Below, in pieces: positions 35,197-43,213 of a stretch of 64,000 nucleotides of DNA. Below the pieces are notes generated by a model, which worked only from the letters and a program-made list of their open reading frames with translations, was not told the origin of the DNA and ran no database searches. A program made the position numbers and the translations under genes. Position 1 is the first letter of the stretch; every line of letters starts with the position of its first letter. The stretch is from Sphaerisporangium siamense (GTDB taxonomy: Bacteria > Actinomycetota > Actinomycetes > Streptosporangiales > Streptosporangiaceae), in the NCBI RefSeq assembly GCF_014205275.1, contig NZ_JACHND010000001.1, positions 4,464,001 to 4,528,000 on the forward strand. Reading direction: 5' to 3'.

Positions 35197-36570
35197 ATGC
35201 AGCCACAGGAGACTATCGAGCGGTTCGGGTACCGCCAGGAATTGCAGCGGGGCGTCGGCCTTGCCGATCTGGTCTTCTACGGCCTGGTCATGATGGTACC
35301 GATCTCGCCATTCGCGATCTTCGGTGACGTCTATCACGTGTCGAACGGCATGCCCGCGCTGGCGTACCTGATCGGGATGGTCGCGCTGCTCTTCACCGCG
35401 AGCTCCTACGCGCAGATGGTGAAGGCGTTCCCGCTGTCGGGATCGGTCTACAACTACGCGGGCCGCGGCATCGCGCGCCCGGTCGGCTTCATGACCGGGT
35501 GGGCGATTCTTCTCGACTACCTCCTCGCTCCCACGCTGCTCTATCTGCTGGCGTCGATCGCCATGAACGCCGCCGTGCCCGCTGTGCCGATCTGGGCATG
35601 GCTGGTCGTGTTCGTGATCGTGAACACGGTGATCAATCTGCGTGGCATCAGGGTGACTCTGTCGCTCACCAAGGCCATGATCGTCGCGGAGTTGATCGTC
35701 CTCGCGCTCTTCCTCGCGGCCGGCGTGTGGGCGCTCATGCAGGGCAAGGGGCAGGGCTTCAGCCTCGCGCCGCTGTTCAGCGCGGACACGATCTCCTGGC
35801 CCGTGGTGTTCGGCGCGGCCTCCTTCGCGGTGCTGTCGTTCCTCGGCTTCGACGGCATCAGCATGCTGGTCGAGGAGTCCAAGGGCGGCTCGGCCCAGGT
35901 CGGCAAGGCGATGAAGGTCGCCCTGATCCTGGCCGGGGTGCTGTTCATCGTGCAGGTGTGGGTCGCCGCCCTGCTGGTGCAGGACCCGGCGGCGCTGCTG
36001 GCGGAAGGAGACCACAGCACCGCCTTCTACGACGTCGCCGCCGTCGCCGGCGGCAGTTGGCTGCAGCACACGACGTCGATCGCGACCGGGATCTCCTGGG
36101 GGCTGGCCAACACGATGGTCGCGCAGGTCGCCGTGTCACGCCTGCTCTACGCGATGGCACGCGACCGGCAGCTTCCGGCCTTCCTGGCGCGGGTGTCGGT
36201 CAAGCACTCGGTGCCGGTCAACGCGACCCTCCTCGTCGCCGCCCTGTCCGTCGTGCTCGGAGTGTGGATGTCCACCCGCGATGACGGTGTGAGCCTGCTC
36301 GTCAATCTGATCAACATGGGAGCGCTGGTCGCCTTCATCGTCCTGCATGTGTCCGTTGTCGTGCATTACGTGATCCGGCAGCGATCGAACGATCTCGTGT
36401 CCCATCTGATCGTGCCTCTGATCGGCATGTTGATCCTCGTCTTCGTCGTGATCAACGCCAGCGTCATGGCGCAGTGGCTCGGGCTGATCTGGCTGGCCGT
36501 CGGCGCGCTGATCATGATCGCGGTGTACGTCAGGGGCCGCCGGCCCGACCTGTCCGGCCTCACCCAGTAA
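35197..36570 (+). CDS. APC-superfamily amino acid/amine permease
   Basis: A 457-residue permease with about 12 membrane helices. The first helix region carries FYGLVMMVPISPFAIFGDVY, and the usual APC segment is GSVYNYAGRGIARPVGFMTG. The middle segment FLGFDGISMLVEESKGG has the conserved acidic helix-6/loop pattern. Putrescine- or amino-acid-type substrates are likely but unproven. The ATG at 35197 is chosen because GGAGG is 5 nt upstream; the ATG at 35185 overlaps that site. The GPP34 gene follows after 17 bp. Confidence 0.85.
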   Translation: MQPQETIERFGYRQELQRGVGLADLVFYGLVMMVPISPFAIFGDVYHVSNGMPALAYLIGMVALLFTASSYAQMVKAFPLSGSVYNYAGRGIARPVGFMTGWAILLDYLLAPTLLYLLASIAMNAAVPAVPIWAWLVVFVIVNTVINLRGIRVTLSLTKAMIVAELIVLALFLAAGVWALMQGKGQGFSLAPLFSADTISWPVVFGAASFAVLSFLGFDGISMLVEESKGGSAQVGKAMKVALILAGVLFIVQVWVAALLVQDPAALLAEGDHSTAFYDVAAVAGGSWLQHTTSIATGISWGLANTMVAQVAVSRLLYAMARDRQLPAFLARVSVKHSVPVNATLLVAALSVVLGVWMSTRDDGVSLLVNLINMGALVAFIVLHVSVVVHYVIRQRSNDLVSHLIVPLIGMLILVFVVINASVMAQWLGLIWLAVGALIMIAVYVRGRRPDLSGLTQ

Positions 36571-36587
36571 GGGAGCACCCCGACGTC

Positions 36588-37229
36588 ATGAACCGGCCGT
36601 CGCTCCATCAGGAGCTGTACCTCATCGCTCACGACGACGATGGCAAGCCGCTGATCCAGCCGCCGTCCCTGCGCCTCGGACTGGCCGGTGCGGTGCTGCT
36701 CGACCTCGCCCTGAACGGCCGTGTCAACGTCACCCAGGGCCGGATCGCCGTCTACGATCGCAGCCCGATCGGCGACACGGTCGCCGACAGCCTCATCCCC
36801 GCGATCCTGAACGACCGCGTCAACCGCGACCTCAAGCTCTGGATCAAGCAGATCGCCGAGGACATCTACGACCGCACCTGCGGAAGCCTGGTCGCCGCCG
36901 GCGTCCTCACCAAGGTGACCAGGCGCCGCCTGGGCGTGCTCGCCCAGGTCCGTTACCAGCCCGTCGACACCACCCCGGCCGTACGCGCACGCGCCGGGGT
37001 GCGCGAGGCCACCACCGACGCCCGAGGAACCCCCGACGCCCACTACGCGGCGCTGTGCGGGCTGGTCGGCGTGCTGCGCCTGGAGTCGACGCTCTACATC
37101 AATCAGCCGTCGAACCGGCTCGTCGGCCGCCTGCTCACCATCGCGGGCGAGTACTCCCGGCCGGTCCAGGAGATCACCCAAACCGTGGACACCCTCATCG
37201 GCGAGACCGCCGTCGCGGCCTACCGGTGA
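36588..37229 (+). CDS. GOLPH3/GPP34-family phosphoprotein
   Basis: A 213-residue cytosolic protein of the Golgi phosphoprotein 3 family, widespread in actinomycetes. It shows SLHQELYLIAHDDDGKPLIQ at the start, then LRLGLAGAVLLDLALNGRV and the long helical core. In eukaryotes the fold binds phosphoinositides; the bacterial role is unknown. It probably shares a transcript with the APC permease upstream (17-bp gap, GGGAG present). Confidence 0.82.
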   Translation: MNRPSLHQELYLIAHDDDGKPLIQPPSLRLGLAGAVLLDLALNGRVNVTQGRIAVYDRSPIGDTVADSLIPAILNDRVNRDLKLWIKQIAEDIYDRTCGSLVAAGVLTKVTRRRLGVLAQVRYQPVDTTPAVRARAGVREATTDARGTPDAHYAALCGLVGVLRLESTLYINQPSNRLVGRLLTIAGEYSRPVQEITQTVDTLIGETAVAAYR

Positions 37230-37260
37230 CCTCGGGTGCCGCGACCGCGCCCACCGGTCG

Positions 37261-37277
37261 CCCATGGTCACCATGGG
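37261..37277. repeat. Perfect 17-bp palindrome downstream of the GPP34 gene
   Basis: CCCATGGT-C-ACCATGGG has 8-bp arms around a single base, 32 bp after the GPP34 stop and 32 bp before the vapB operator dyad. It may be an operator or a short terminator. Confidence 0.45.
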
Positions 37278-37308
37278 TATTGTCGCGACCGCGTCGCGTG
37301 ACATCGTT

Positions 37309-37342
37309 TAACCTTTACCTGTGACGGTTAGAGTAAAGGTTA
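37309..37342. promoter_or_regulatory. Operator-like dyad overlapping the vapB start
   Basis: TAACCTTTAC (37309-37318) and GTAAAGGTTA (37333-37342) form a perfect 10-bp inverted repeat. Its right arm ends on the first base of the ATG and contains the AAAGG ribosome-binding site. Antitoxins of this class usually repress their own operon by binding such dyads. Confidence 0.65.
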
Positions 37343-37593
37343 TGGAGCGCCGCGAAAGGACACGGGCCAGGCGGGCGGGGCCCGCGCGTATCTCCAGCAA
37401 GAACCAGGTGACCCTGCCGGCCGCCGTGCTGCGCAAGCTCGGCCTGGGGCCCGGTGACCCGATCGACATCACCGAGGAGGGTGGCGACATCGTCATCCGG
37501 CGACATCGCAGCCGCTTCACGGGCGTCGTCGGCACCGTTCCCGGTTTCGCCGAAGCCGTGGACGTCGAGGCGAGTCGCGAAAGCTGGGACTGA
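37342..37593 (+). CDS. AbrB/MazE-fold antitoxin (VapB-like)
   Basis: An 83-residue protein. It has a basic N-terminus, then the swapped-hairpin DNA-binding core RISSKNQVTLPAAVLRKLGL and GPGDPIDITEEGGDIVI. The C-terminal 25 residues should bind and neutralise the adjacent PIN toxin. The ATG at 37342 fits the AAAGG ribosome-binding site inside the operator dyad; an upstream GTG at 37321 would put the start inside the dyad. The toxin start follows the stop by 4 bp. Confidence 0.82.
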   Translation: MERRERTRARRAGPARISSKNQVTLPAAVLRKLGLGPGDPIDITEEGGDIVIRRHRSRFTGVVGTVPGFAEAVDVEASRESWD

Positions 37594-37597
37594 CGGC

Positions 37598-38008
37598 GTG
37601 CCCACGGTGATGCTGGACACGAACATCGTCGCCGGTCTCCTCGATCCCGGCGACGCGCTCCACGAGGGAGCCCTGGACGCGGTTCGCCGCTGGGAGGGGC
37701 GGGCGGCGAGCTTCGCCATCTCCGTGATCACCTGGAGCGAGCTCCGGGTCGGCGCCGTCCGCAGGGGGCCCATGGCCGAGAAGGCGCTCGCGGAGTTTCG
37801 GTCCGCGGCCGTCGATCGGATCGTCGCGGTGGACGAGGCGGTGGCCGAGAGCGCGGCTCTGCTCAGAGCGCGAGACCTGACGCTGCGGATGCCTGACGCC
37901 CTCATCATCGCGACCGCGCGGGAGGCCGGCGCCGAAGCCTTGCTCAGCGGGGACCAGAAGTTCCTCGGCGCCGCGCCCGATCTCGTGGAGCTCGTTCGCG
38001 CGTGCTGA
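37598..38008 (+). CDS. PIN-domain toxin (VapC-like RNase)
   Basis: A 136-residue PIN nuclease that would cleave RNA when freed from its antitoxin. All acidic residues are in place: Asp7 (MLDTNIV), Glu48 (WSELRVG), Asp100 (MPDALIIATA) and Asp119 (LSGDQKF). Length is typical. The GTG at 37598 follows the antitoxin stop closely, so translation is coupled. The intact active site suggests the pair is functional. Confidence 0.85.
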   Translation: MPTVMLDTNIVAGLLDPGDALHEGALDAVRRWEGRAASFAISVITWSELRVGAVRRGPMAEKALAEFRSAAVDRIVAVDEAVAESAALLRARDLTLRMPDALIIATAREAGAEALLSGDQKFLGAAPDLVELVRAC

Positions 38009-38058
38009 TCCGGACGGCAGGCCGGGCTCACGCGCGATCGAGGCGAGCGGTGGCGTTG

Positions 38059-39429
38059 TCAGGTGAGCGTGCGGTTCTTCGTCAGTTGGAGGGTGCGGAC
38101 GCGGAGGACGAAGCGGGCGCCTTTGGGGGAGTCCGCGACGGTGAGGGTGCCGCCGTGGCGTTCGGCGATCTCGCGGGCGATGGCCAGGCCGAGGCCGGTG
38201 CCGTGTTTGTCGCGTTCGCGGCTGGCGGCCAGGCGGGTGAAACGCTGGAAGACGAGTTCGCGGTGCTCGGGGCGGATGCCCTCGCCGTCGTCCACGACCT
38301 CCATCACCGCGTCCTCGCCTTCGCGGCGCAGCGCCACGGTGATGGTGGAGGCGGCGTGCCGCTCGCCGTTGTCCAGCAGGTTGGTGAGCAGCCGGGCGAG
38401 CTGTAGCCGGTCGCCGCTGACCACCACGCCGGGCTGCAAGTCCAGCACGAGCCGCTTGCCGCGTGCCCGGCGCCCGGTCTCGGCGCGCACCAGCTCGGCG
38501 AGGTTGATGTAGTCACGGGTGACCCGTCCGCCGGCGTCCAGGCGGGCGATGTCCAGCAGGTCGGTGACGATGGCCTGTACCCGGTCCAGGCTGGCCATCA
38601 CCGCTTCGGCGATCTTGGGCCACTCGGCGTCCTCCGGGTGCGCCAGGGCGTCCTCGACCTGGGTGCGCATGGCGGTGATGGGGCTGCGCAGGTCGTGGGA
38701 GGCGTCGAAGGCGAACCGGCGCTGCCGCTCGGCCGCCTCCTGGAGCCGGTCCAGCGTCTGGTTCACGGTCTCGGCGAGGTGGCGGATCTCGTCGCGGTGC
38801 GGCGGCAGGGGCACGCGGCGGCTGAGGTCGGAGGCGGTGATCTCGGCCAGCTCGGCGCGCACCCGGTCGACGGGGGCGAGCGTCCTGCTCACCATGCGGT
38901 GCGTGCCGAACCCCGTGACGGCGACCAGGGCCAGCGTCCCGGCGGAGAGCAGCGCGAACAGGCCGGGGTCGACGTACCAGGGCGGCGTGCGACCGGCGGC
39001 GTAGACCAGCCAGTCGCCCTGGCCGTCGTTGGCGTGCCGGGCCACGACCACGTGCACGCACTCGCCCGGGAAACCCGGCGCCGAGCAGACGGCTCTGGCG
39101 ATGTGCGCGAGATGGTCGGGCGGAACGAGGCGCGTTATCAAGGGCTTGCCGACCAGGTTGGGGGAGGCGGCGGCGATCCGGCCCTTGCCGTCGACGACCT
39201 GGATGCCGTCGGCCGCCCGGTCGGTGATGACCGGGGGCAGGTGCCCGTGGTTGATGAGCTGCGCCAGGCGCAGGTGGACGAGCGTGATCTGATGGAGCCG
39301 GTACTCGTGGACGGCGTACCGCATGCCGACCAGGACGAGCGTGCACATCCCCGCGCACGCCAGTGCCATCACGGTGCTCGCGACGGCCGTGAACCGAGTC
39401 CGTACGGACCGGTCGCGCCAGAAGACCAC
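38059..39429 (-). CDS. Orphan two-component sensor histidine kinase
   Basis: A 456-residue kinase. TM1 lies near 13-36 and an extracytoplasmic domain of about 120 residues has two Cys (AVCSAPGFPGECVHV). TM2 lies near 160-180, followed by a HAMP domain (SRTLAPVDRVRAELAEITAS). The H-box is FAFDASHDLRSPITAM with phospho-His near 243, N-box NLLDNGERHA, G1 VVDDGEGI and G2 HGTGLGLAIA. No response regulator is adjacent, which is unusual for this class. GTG start at 39429. Confidence 0.85.
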   Translation of the reverse strand: MVFWRDRSVRTRFTAVASTVMALACAGMCTLVLVGMRYAVHEYRLHQITLVHLRLAQLINHGHLPPVITDRAADGIQVVDGKGRIAAASPNLVGKPLITRLVPPDHLAHIARAVCSAPGFPGECVHVVVARHANDGQGDWLVYAAGRTPPWYVDPGLFALLSAGTLALVAVTGFGTHRMVSRTLAPVDRVRAELAEITASDLSRRVPLPPHRDEIRHLAETVNQTLDRLQEAAERQRRFAFDASHDLRSPITAMRTQVEDALAHPEDAEWPKIAEAVMASLDRVQAIVTDLLDIARLDAGGRVTRDYINLAELVRAETGRRARGKRLVLDLQPGVVVSGDRLQLARLLTNLLDNGERHAASTITVALRREGEDAVMEVVDDGEGIRPEHRELVFQRFTRLAASRERDKHGTGLGLAIAREIAERHGGTLTVADSPKGARFVLRVRTLQLTKNRTLT

Positions 39430-39510
39430 CGCGCCCCCCTGTCCGCCTCATGATCACACTAAATGTGGATCGTTCGAGGTCAGGGCCGCCACGGGGCAAG
39501 GGGCGCGAAA

Positions 39511-40650
39511 CTATGGGTCAAGGACGAGAAGCGCGCCGGGCGCTCGGGTCATGGCGCGGGCCCCGGTCTCTGTACATTCCACTACATCTCCCACCCGCGC
39601 TCCGTAAAGGTCGGGCACGTGGATGCCGGGTTCCACGATCATCGTCATGCCCGGGGCCAGGACGGTGCGGTCGTCCGCGGCGAGACGGAGGCCCTCGACC
39701 GGCTCCAGGCCGACTCCATGGCCGAGCCCGGGGGAGACGTAGGCGCCGTACCCGCTCTCGTCGAGCACGGCCTCGGCCGCCGCGTGGACGTCGGCGGCCG
39801 TCGTGCCGGGCCGCACGGCGTCGGCGGCGGCGTCGCGCGCGGCGAGCAGCACCGCGTACACCGCGTCGAAGTCCTCGGGCGGCTCCGCCACGACGAACGC
39901 GCGGCCCGCGTGGGCGTGGTAGCCCTCGTGCCGGGCGGTCACCCGGATCGTGACCGCGTCCCCTGGGTTGATCACCCGCTCGCCCGGCAGGTGGCGCGGA
40001 CGCGCGGTGTTCTCGCCCGCCGCCACGACGACCGACACCAGCCCGGACGCGCCCGACTCCCCGGCCAGCCGCGCCGCCATGGCGCGCTCGGTGCCGCCGA
40101 ACCATCGCAGGTGCGGCGCGGTGGCGAGCACCAGGTCGGCCGCGGCGGCGGCCCGCGCGATCGCGGCCAGCTCCTCCGGCCGCTTGACGGCGCGCAGCGG
40201 CGCGAGGACGGCGGAGGCCAGCACGAGGTCGGCGGTCAGGCCGAGCGCGAACAGCTCGCGCACCCGCATCTCGGGGTCCACGGCGACCCGCGACGCCGTC
40301 CGGGGGATCAGCGCCGCCGCCCGCGCCGCCTCGGTCGCGAACCCGGGCGGACGGCCGGGGGCGAGGACGAGGAAGCCCGAGGCGTCGTGCCCGGCCACGT
40401 ACCGCAGGTCGGTGGAGGACCGCAGGACCAGCGCGTCCAGCCCCGCCTCCGCCATCGCGGCGAGAACCGCGGCCGGCACTCCATCGGCGGGCGACCAATC
40501 GGCCCGCACTTCATCGGCCCGCACTTCATCGGCCCGCACTTCATCGGCCGGCACCCCGGAGGCGGGCACTCCATCGGCGATGGTTAACCCATCGGTGCTT
40601 ACCCCGTCGGCGCTCAAACCCTCGCCGTGCCCCTCGGCCTTGTTCGTCAC
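39511..40650 (-). CDS. M24 (Xaa-Pro peptidase-fold) protein with a degenerate metal site
   Basis: A 379-residue pita-bread-fold protein. The first about 60 residues are acidic repeats (VRADE x3). The N-terminal domain follows (LVLRSSTDLRYVAGHDASGF), then the M24 core. Family metal ligands are D-D-H-E-E. Aligning motifs by eye, GDAVTIRVTAR puts Arg236 at the first Asp, YHAHAGR puts His247 at the second, GLGHGVGL keeps His311, MIVEPG keeps Glu340, and ARVGD puts Gly354 at the last Glu. A normal dimetal centre seems impossible, so it may bind rather than cleave peptides. The GTG at 40650 overlaps the DppF stop, making it the last gene of the peptide-transport operon. Confidence 0.78.
   Translation of the reverse strand: MTNKAEGHGEGLSADGVSTDGLTIADGVPASGVPADEVRADEVRADEVRADWSPADGVPAAVLAAMAEAGLDALVLRSSTDLRYVAGHDASGFLVLAPGRPPGFATEAARAAALIPRTASRVAVDPEMRVRELFALGLTADLVLASAVLAPLRAVKRPEELAAIARAAAAADLVLATAPHLRWFGGTERAMAARLAGESGASGLVSVVVAAGENTARPRHLPGERVINPGDAVTIRVTARHEGYHAHAGRAFVVAEPPEDFDAVYAVLLAARDAAADAVRPGTTAADVHAAAEAVLDESGYGAYVSPGLGHGVGLEPVEGLRLAADDRTVLAPGMTMIVEPGIHVPDLYGARVGDVVECTETGARAMTRAPGALLVLDP
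40501..40545. repeat. Three perfect 15-bp tandem repeats in the M24 gene
   Basis: GGCCCGCACTTCATC occurs three times without mismatch, followed by a degenerate fourth copy at 40546-40560. It encodes a 5-residue acidic repeat in the protein N-terminus. Perfect identity suggests recent slippage. Confidence 0.9.
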
Positions 40651-41555
40651 GGGTACAGCCAGCAGGACACCGGTCCCGGAGCGGGCTCCTTCTCCGCGCA
40701 GACGTCCATCGCCATCGGGCAGCGCGGGTGGAAGCGGCAGCCCGGCGGCGGGTCGGCGGGGTCGGGGACGTCCCCGGCCAGCTCCTGCGGCAGCCTGCCC
40801 AGCCCGTCGGCCTCCGGCACGGCCCGCAGCAGCGCCTGGGTGTACGGGTGGCGGGGGGCGGCCCAGACCTCGGCCGTCGGCCCGGTCTCCACGATCTTCC
40901 CGAGGTACATGACCGCGATGCGGTCGGCGATCAGCCGTACGACGGACAGGTCGTGGCTGATGAACAGCAGCCCGGCCCCCGACTCCACGGCGAGGTTGCG
41001 CATCAGCGTCGCGACCTGCGCCTGCGCCGAGGCGTCCAGCGCAGAGATGGGCTCGTCCCCGATGAGCAGGGTGGGACGCGCGGCGAGCGCGCGGGCGATG
41101 GCGATGCGCTGCCGCTGCCCGCCGGAGAACTCGTGCGGGTAGCGCGAGGCCATCGCGCCGGGCAGGCCGACCCGCTCCAGCATCCCCGCGGGCGTGGTGC
41201 CGCGGTCGCCCGCGATCTCCAGGCCGTCGGCGATCTGCGCGCCGACCCGCCGCCGGGGGTTGAGGGAGGCGTACGGGTCCTGGAACACCATCTGGATCTT
41301 GGTGAGGGCCTTGTCCCTGCGGCGCAGGCCGAGCCGGGTCACCGTCCCGCCCTCGAACCTGATCGCGCCCCCGCCGGCGGGGACGAGCCCGCACACGGCC
41401 CTGGCCAGCGTGGACTTGCCGCACCCCGACTCGCCGACCAGCCCGACGACCTCGCCCGCCGCGACGCTCAGGCTCGCGCCCGCGACGGCCCGCACGGCGG
41501 GGCGGCCCGGCGTCCGGTGGTCGACGACCAGGTCCTCCACGGTGAGCAGGCTCAC
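40647..41555 (-). CDS. Oligopeptide/dipeptide ABC transporter ATPase (DppF-like)
   Basis: A 302-residue ATPase. Walker A is GESGCGKSTLARA, the Q-loop VFQDPYASLNP, the signature FSGGQRQRIAIARAL, Walker B LLIGDEPISALD, and the H-switch FISHDLSV. The C-terminal oligopeptide-transporter extension ends CRFHPRCPMAMDVC, the usual cysteine-rich (iron-sulphur type) motif of the Dpp/Opp ATPases. The GTG at 41555 overlaps the DppD stop by 4 bp. Confidence 0.9.
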   Translation of the reverse strand: MSLLTVEDLVVDHRTPGRPAVRAVAGASLSVAAGEVVGLVGESGCGKSTLARAVCGLVPAGGGAIRFEGGTVTRLGLRRRDKALTKIQMVFQDPYASLNPRRRVGAQIADGLEIAGDRGTTPAGMLERVGLPGAMASRYPHEFSGGQRQRIAIARALAARPTLLIGDEPISALDASAQAQVATLMRNLAVESGAGLLFISHDLSVVRLIADRIAVMYLGKIVETGPTAEVWAAPRHPYTQALLRAVPEADGLGRLPQELAGDVPDPADPPPGCRFHPRCPMAMDVCAEKEPAPGPVSCWLYP

Positions 41556-42337
41556 TGGCCCTCCCTCGGCAGCGCGTCCAGCAGGGCGCGGGTGTAGGGG
41601 TGTTCCGGCTCGCGCAGCACCCGGCCGCGCGGGCCGGTCTCCACGACGAGGCCGTCCTTCATGACGCTGACGTCGTCGGCCACGGCGGACATGACCCCGA
41701 GGTCGTGCGTCACCAGCAGCACGGCCAGCCCGAGGTCGTCGCACAGGCCCCGCAGCAGCCGCAGGATGCCGGCCTGGACGGTGACGTCGAGCGCAGTGGT
41801 GGGCTCGTCGGCGATGAGGATCTTCGGCCCGCAGGCGAGCGCGACCGCGATGGCGACGCGCTGGCGCATGCCGCCGGAGAACTGGTGCGGGTAGCGGTCC
41901 ACGGCCGCGGCGGGCCCGGGGATGCGCACCTGGCCGAGCAGGTCCACGGCCCGCGTCCGCGCCTCGGCCTTGCCGATCCCCAGGTGGTGGCGCATGTGCT
42001 CGGTGAGCTGGCGTCCGATCGACAGCATGGGGTGCAGGCTGGTGGCGGGGTCCTGGAAGACCATGGCGATCTCGCGGCCCCGCACGGCGTTCAGCTCCCG
42101 CGGGCGCAGCCCGAGCAGGTCGCGGCCGTCCAGCAGGATCCGCCCCGAGGCGCGCGCGCCGTGCGGGAGCAGGCCGAGCGTGGCGAGGCCGGTCATGGTC
42201 TTGCCCGAGCCGCTCTCGCCGGCCAGGCCATGAACGCGGCCTGGGGCCAGGGCCAGGTCCACGCCGCGCAGGATCTCGTGCGGGCCGATGCCCACCGTCA
42301 GGCCCTCGACGCGCAGCACGTCACCGGAGGGGCTCAC
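41552..42337 (-). CDS. Oligopeptide/dipeptide ABC transporter ATPase (DppD-like)
   Basis: A 261-residue ATPase. Walker A is [13 protein letters not shown], the Q-loop [11 protein letters not shown], the signature [15 protein letters not shown], Walker [13 protein letters not shown] and the H-switch LVTHDLGV. It lacks the Cys-rich C-terminal extension that its partner has and ends at [16 protein letters not shown], so it is slightly short. The GTG at 42337 overlaps the permease stop (GTGA). Confidence 0.9.
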   Translation of the reverse strand: MSPSGDVLRVEGLTVGIGPHEILRGVDLALAPGRVHGLAGESGSGKTMTGLATLGLLPHGARASGRILLDGRDLLGLRPRELNAVRGREIAMVFQDPATSLHPMLSIGRQLTEHMRHHLGIGKAEARTRAVDLLGQVRIPGPAAAVDRYPHQFSGGMRQRVAIAVALACGPKILIADEPTTALDVTVQAGILRLLRGLCDDLGLAVLLVTHDLGVMSAVADDVSVMKDGLVVETGPRGRVLREPEHPYTRALLDALPREGQ

Positions 42338-43185
42338 AGTGCACGCTCCTTGATGGCGCGGGCGGTGCGGGGGTCCAGGGCGTCGCGCAGGGTGTCGCCG
42401 AGGAAGTTGAACGCCAGGACCACGGTGAGGATGGCGAGGCCGGGGAAGGTGGCGACCCACCAGCTGTCGAAGACGTCCACGCCCGAGGCGACCATCGCCC
42501 CCCACTCGGGGGAGGGCGGCTTGGCGCCGAGGCCGAGGAACGACAGTCCGGACAGCAGCAGCAGCGCCGTGCCGATGTCGAGGGTGGCGAGCACGAGGAC
42601 GGGTCCGGTGACGTTGGGCAGGACGTCCACGCGCAGCGACCGCCAGGCCGAGAAGCCGAGCAGTCGCCCGCTGAGCACGAACTCGCGTTCCCGCATGCCG
42701 AGGACGAGGCCGCGGGTCACGCGGGCGTAGGCGGGCCAGGCGACGACCAGGACGGCGAGCACGGCGTTGGTGAGGCTGGCGCCGAGCGCGGCGGCGACGA
42801 CCATGGCGAGGATGACCGTGGGGAAGGCGAAGACGAGGTCGGCGAGCCGCATGATCGCCTCGCCCACCCATCTACCGAAATATCCGGCACAGGCGCCGAG
42901 GACGCCGCCGATCAGCAGCGACATCGCCACCAGCAGCAGCGTCAGCGGGATCGACACCCGCGCCCCGTACATCACCCGCGACAGGATGTCGCGCCCGAGC
43001 TGGTCGGTGCCGAACCAGTGTCCCGGCCCGGGAGAGGCGAGCCGGGGCAGGTCCTGGGCCAGTGGGTCGTGCGGCGCGAGCAGGGGAGCGGCGACGGCGA
43101 TCACCAGCCAGGCGGCGGCCACCACGCACCCCGTGACGGCGAGCGGCCGGCGCCACGCCTCGGGCAGCCGGGAGAGGATTCTCAT
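42334..43185 (-). CDS. Dipeptide ABC transporter permease (DppC-like)
   Basis: A 283-residue inner-membrane permease with an N-terminal OppC-type helix and about six helices in all. The stretch HDPLAQDLPRLASPGPGHWF and then GTDQLGRDILSRVMYG is the standard start of DppC/OppC permeases. The EAA-like coupling loop appears around GLVLGMREREFVLSGRLLG. It lies 28 bp downstream of DppB. Confidence 0.9.
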   Translation of the reverse strand: MRILSRLPEAWRRPLAVTGCVVAAAWLVIAVAAPLLAPHDPLAQDLPRLASPGPGHWFGTDQLGRDILSRVMYGARVSIPLTLLLVAMSLLIGGVLGACAGYFGRWVGEAIMRLADLVFAFPTVILAMVVAAALGASLTNAVLAVLVVAWPAYARVTRGLVLGMREREFVLSGRLLGFSAWRSLRVDVLPNVTGPVLVLATLDIGTALLLLSGLSFLGLGAKPPSPEWGAMVASGVDVFDSWWVATFPGLAILTVVLAFNFLGDTLRDALDPRTARAIKERAL

Positions 43186-43213
43186 CGCAGCCCCACGGTT
43201 GGACGCGGATGTG

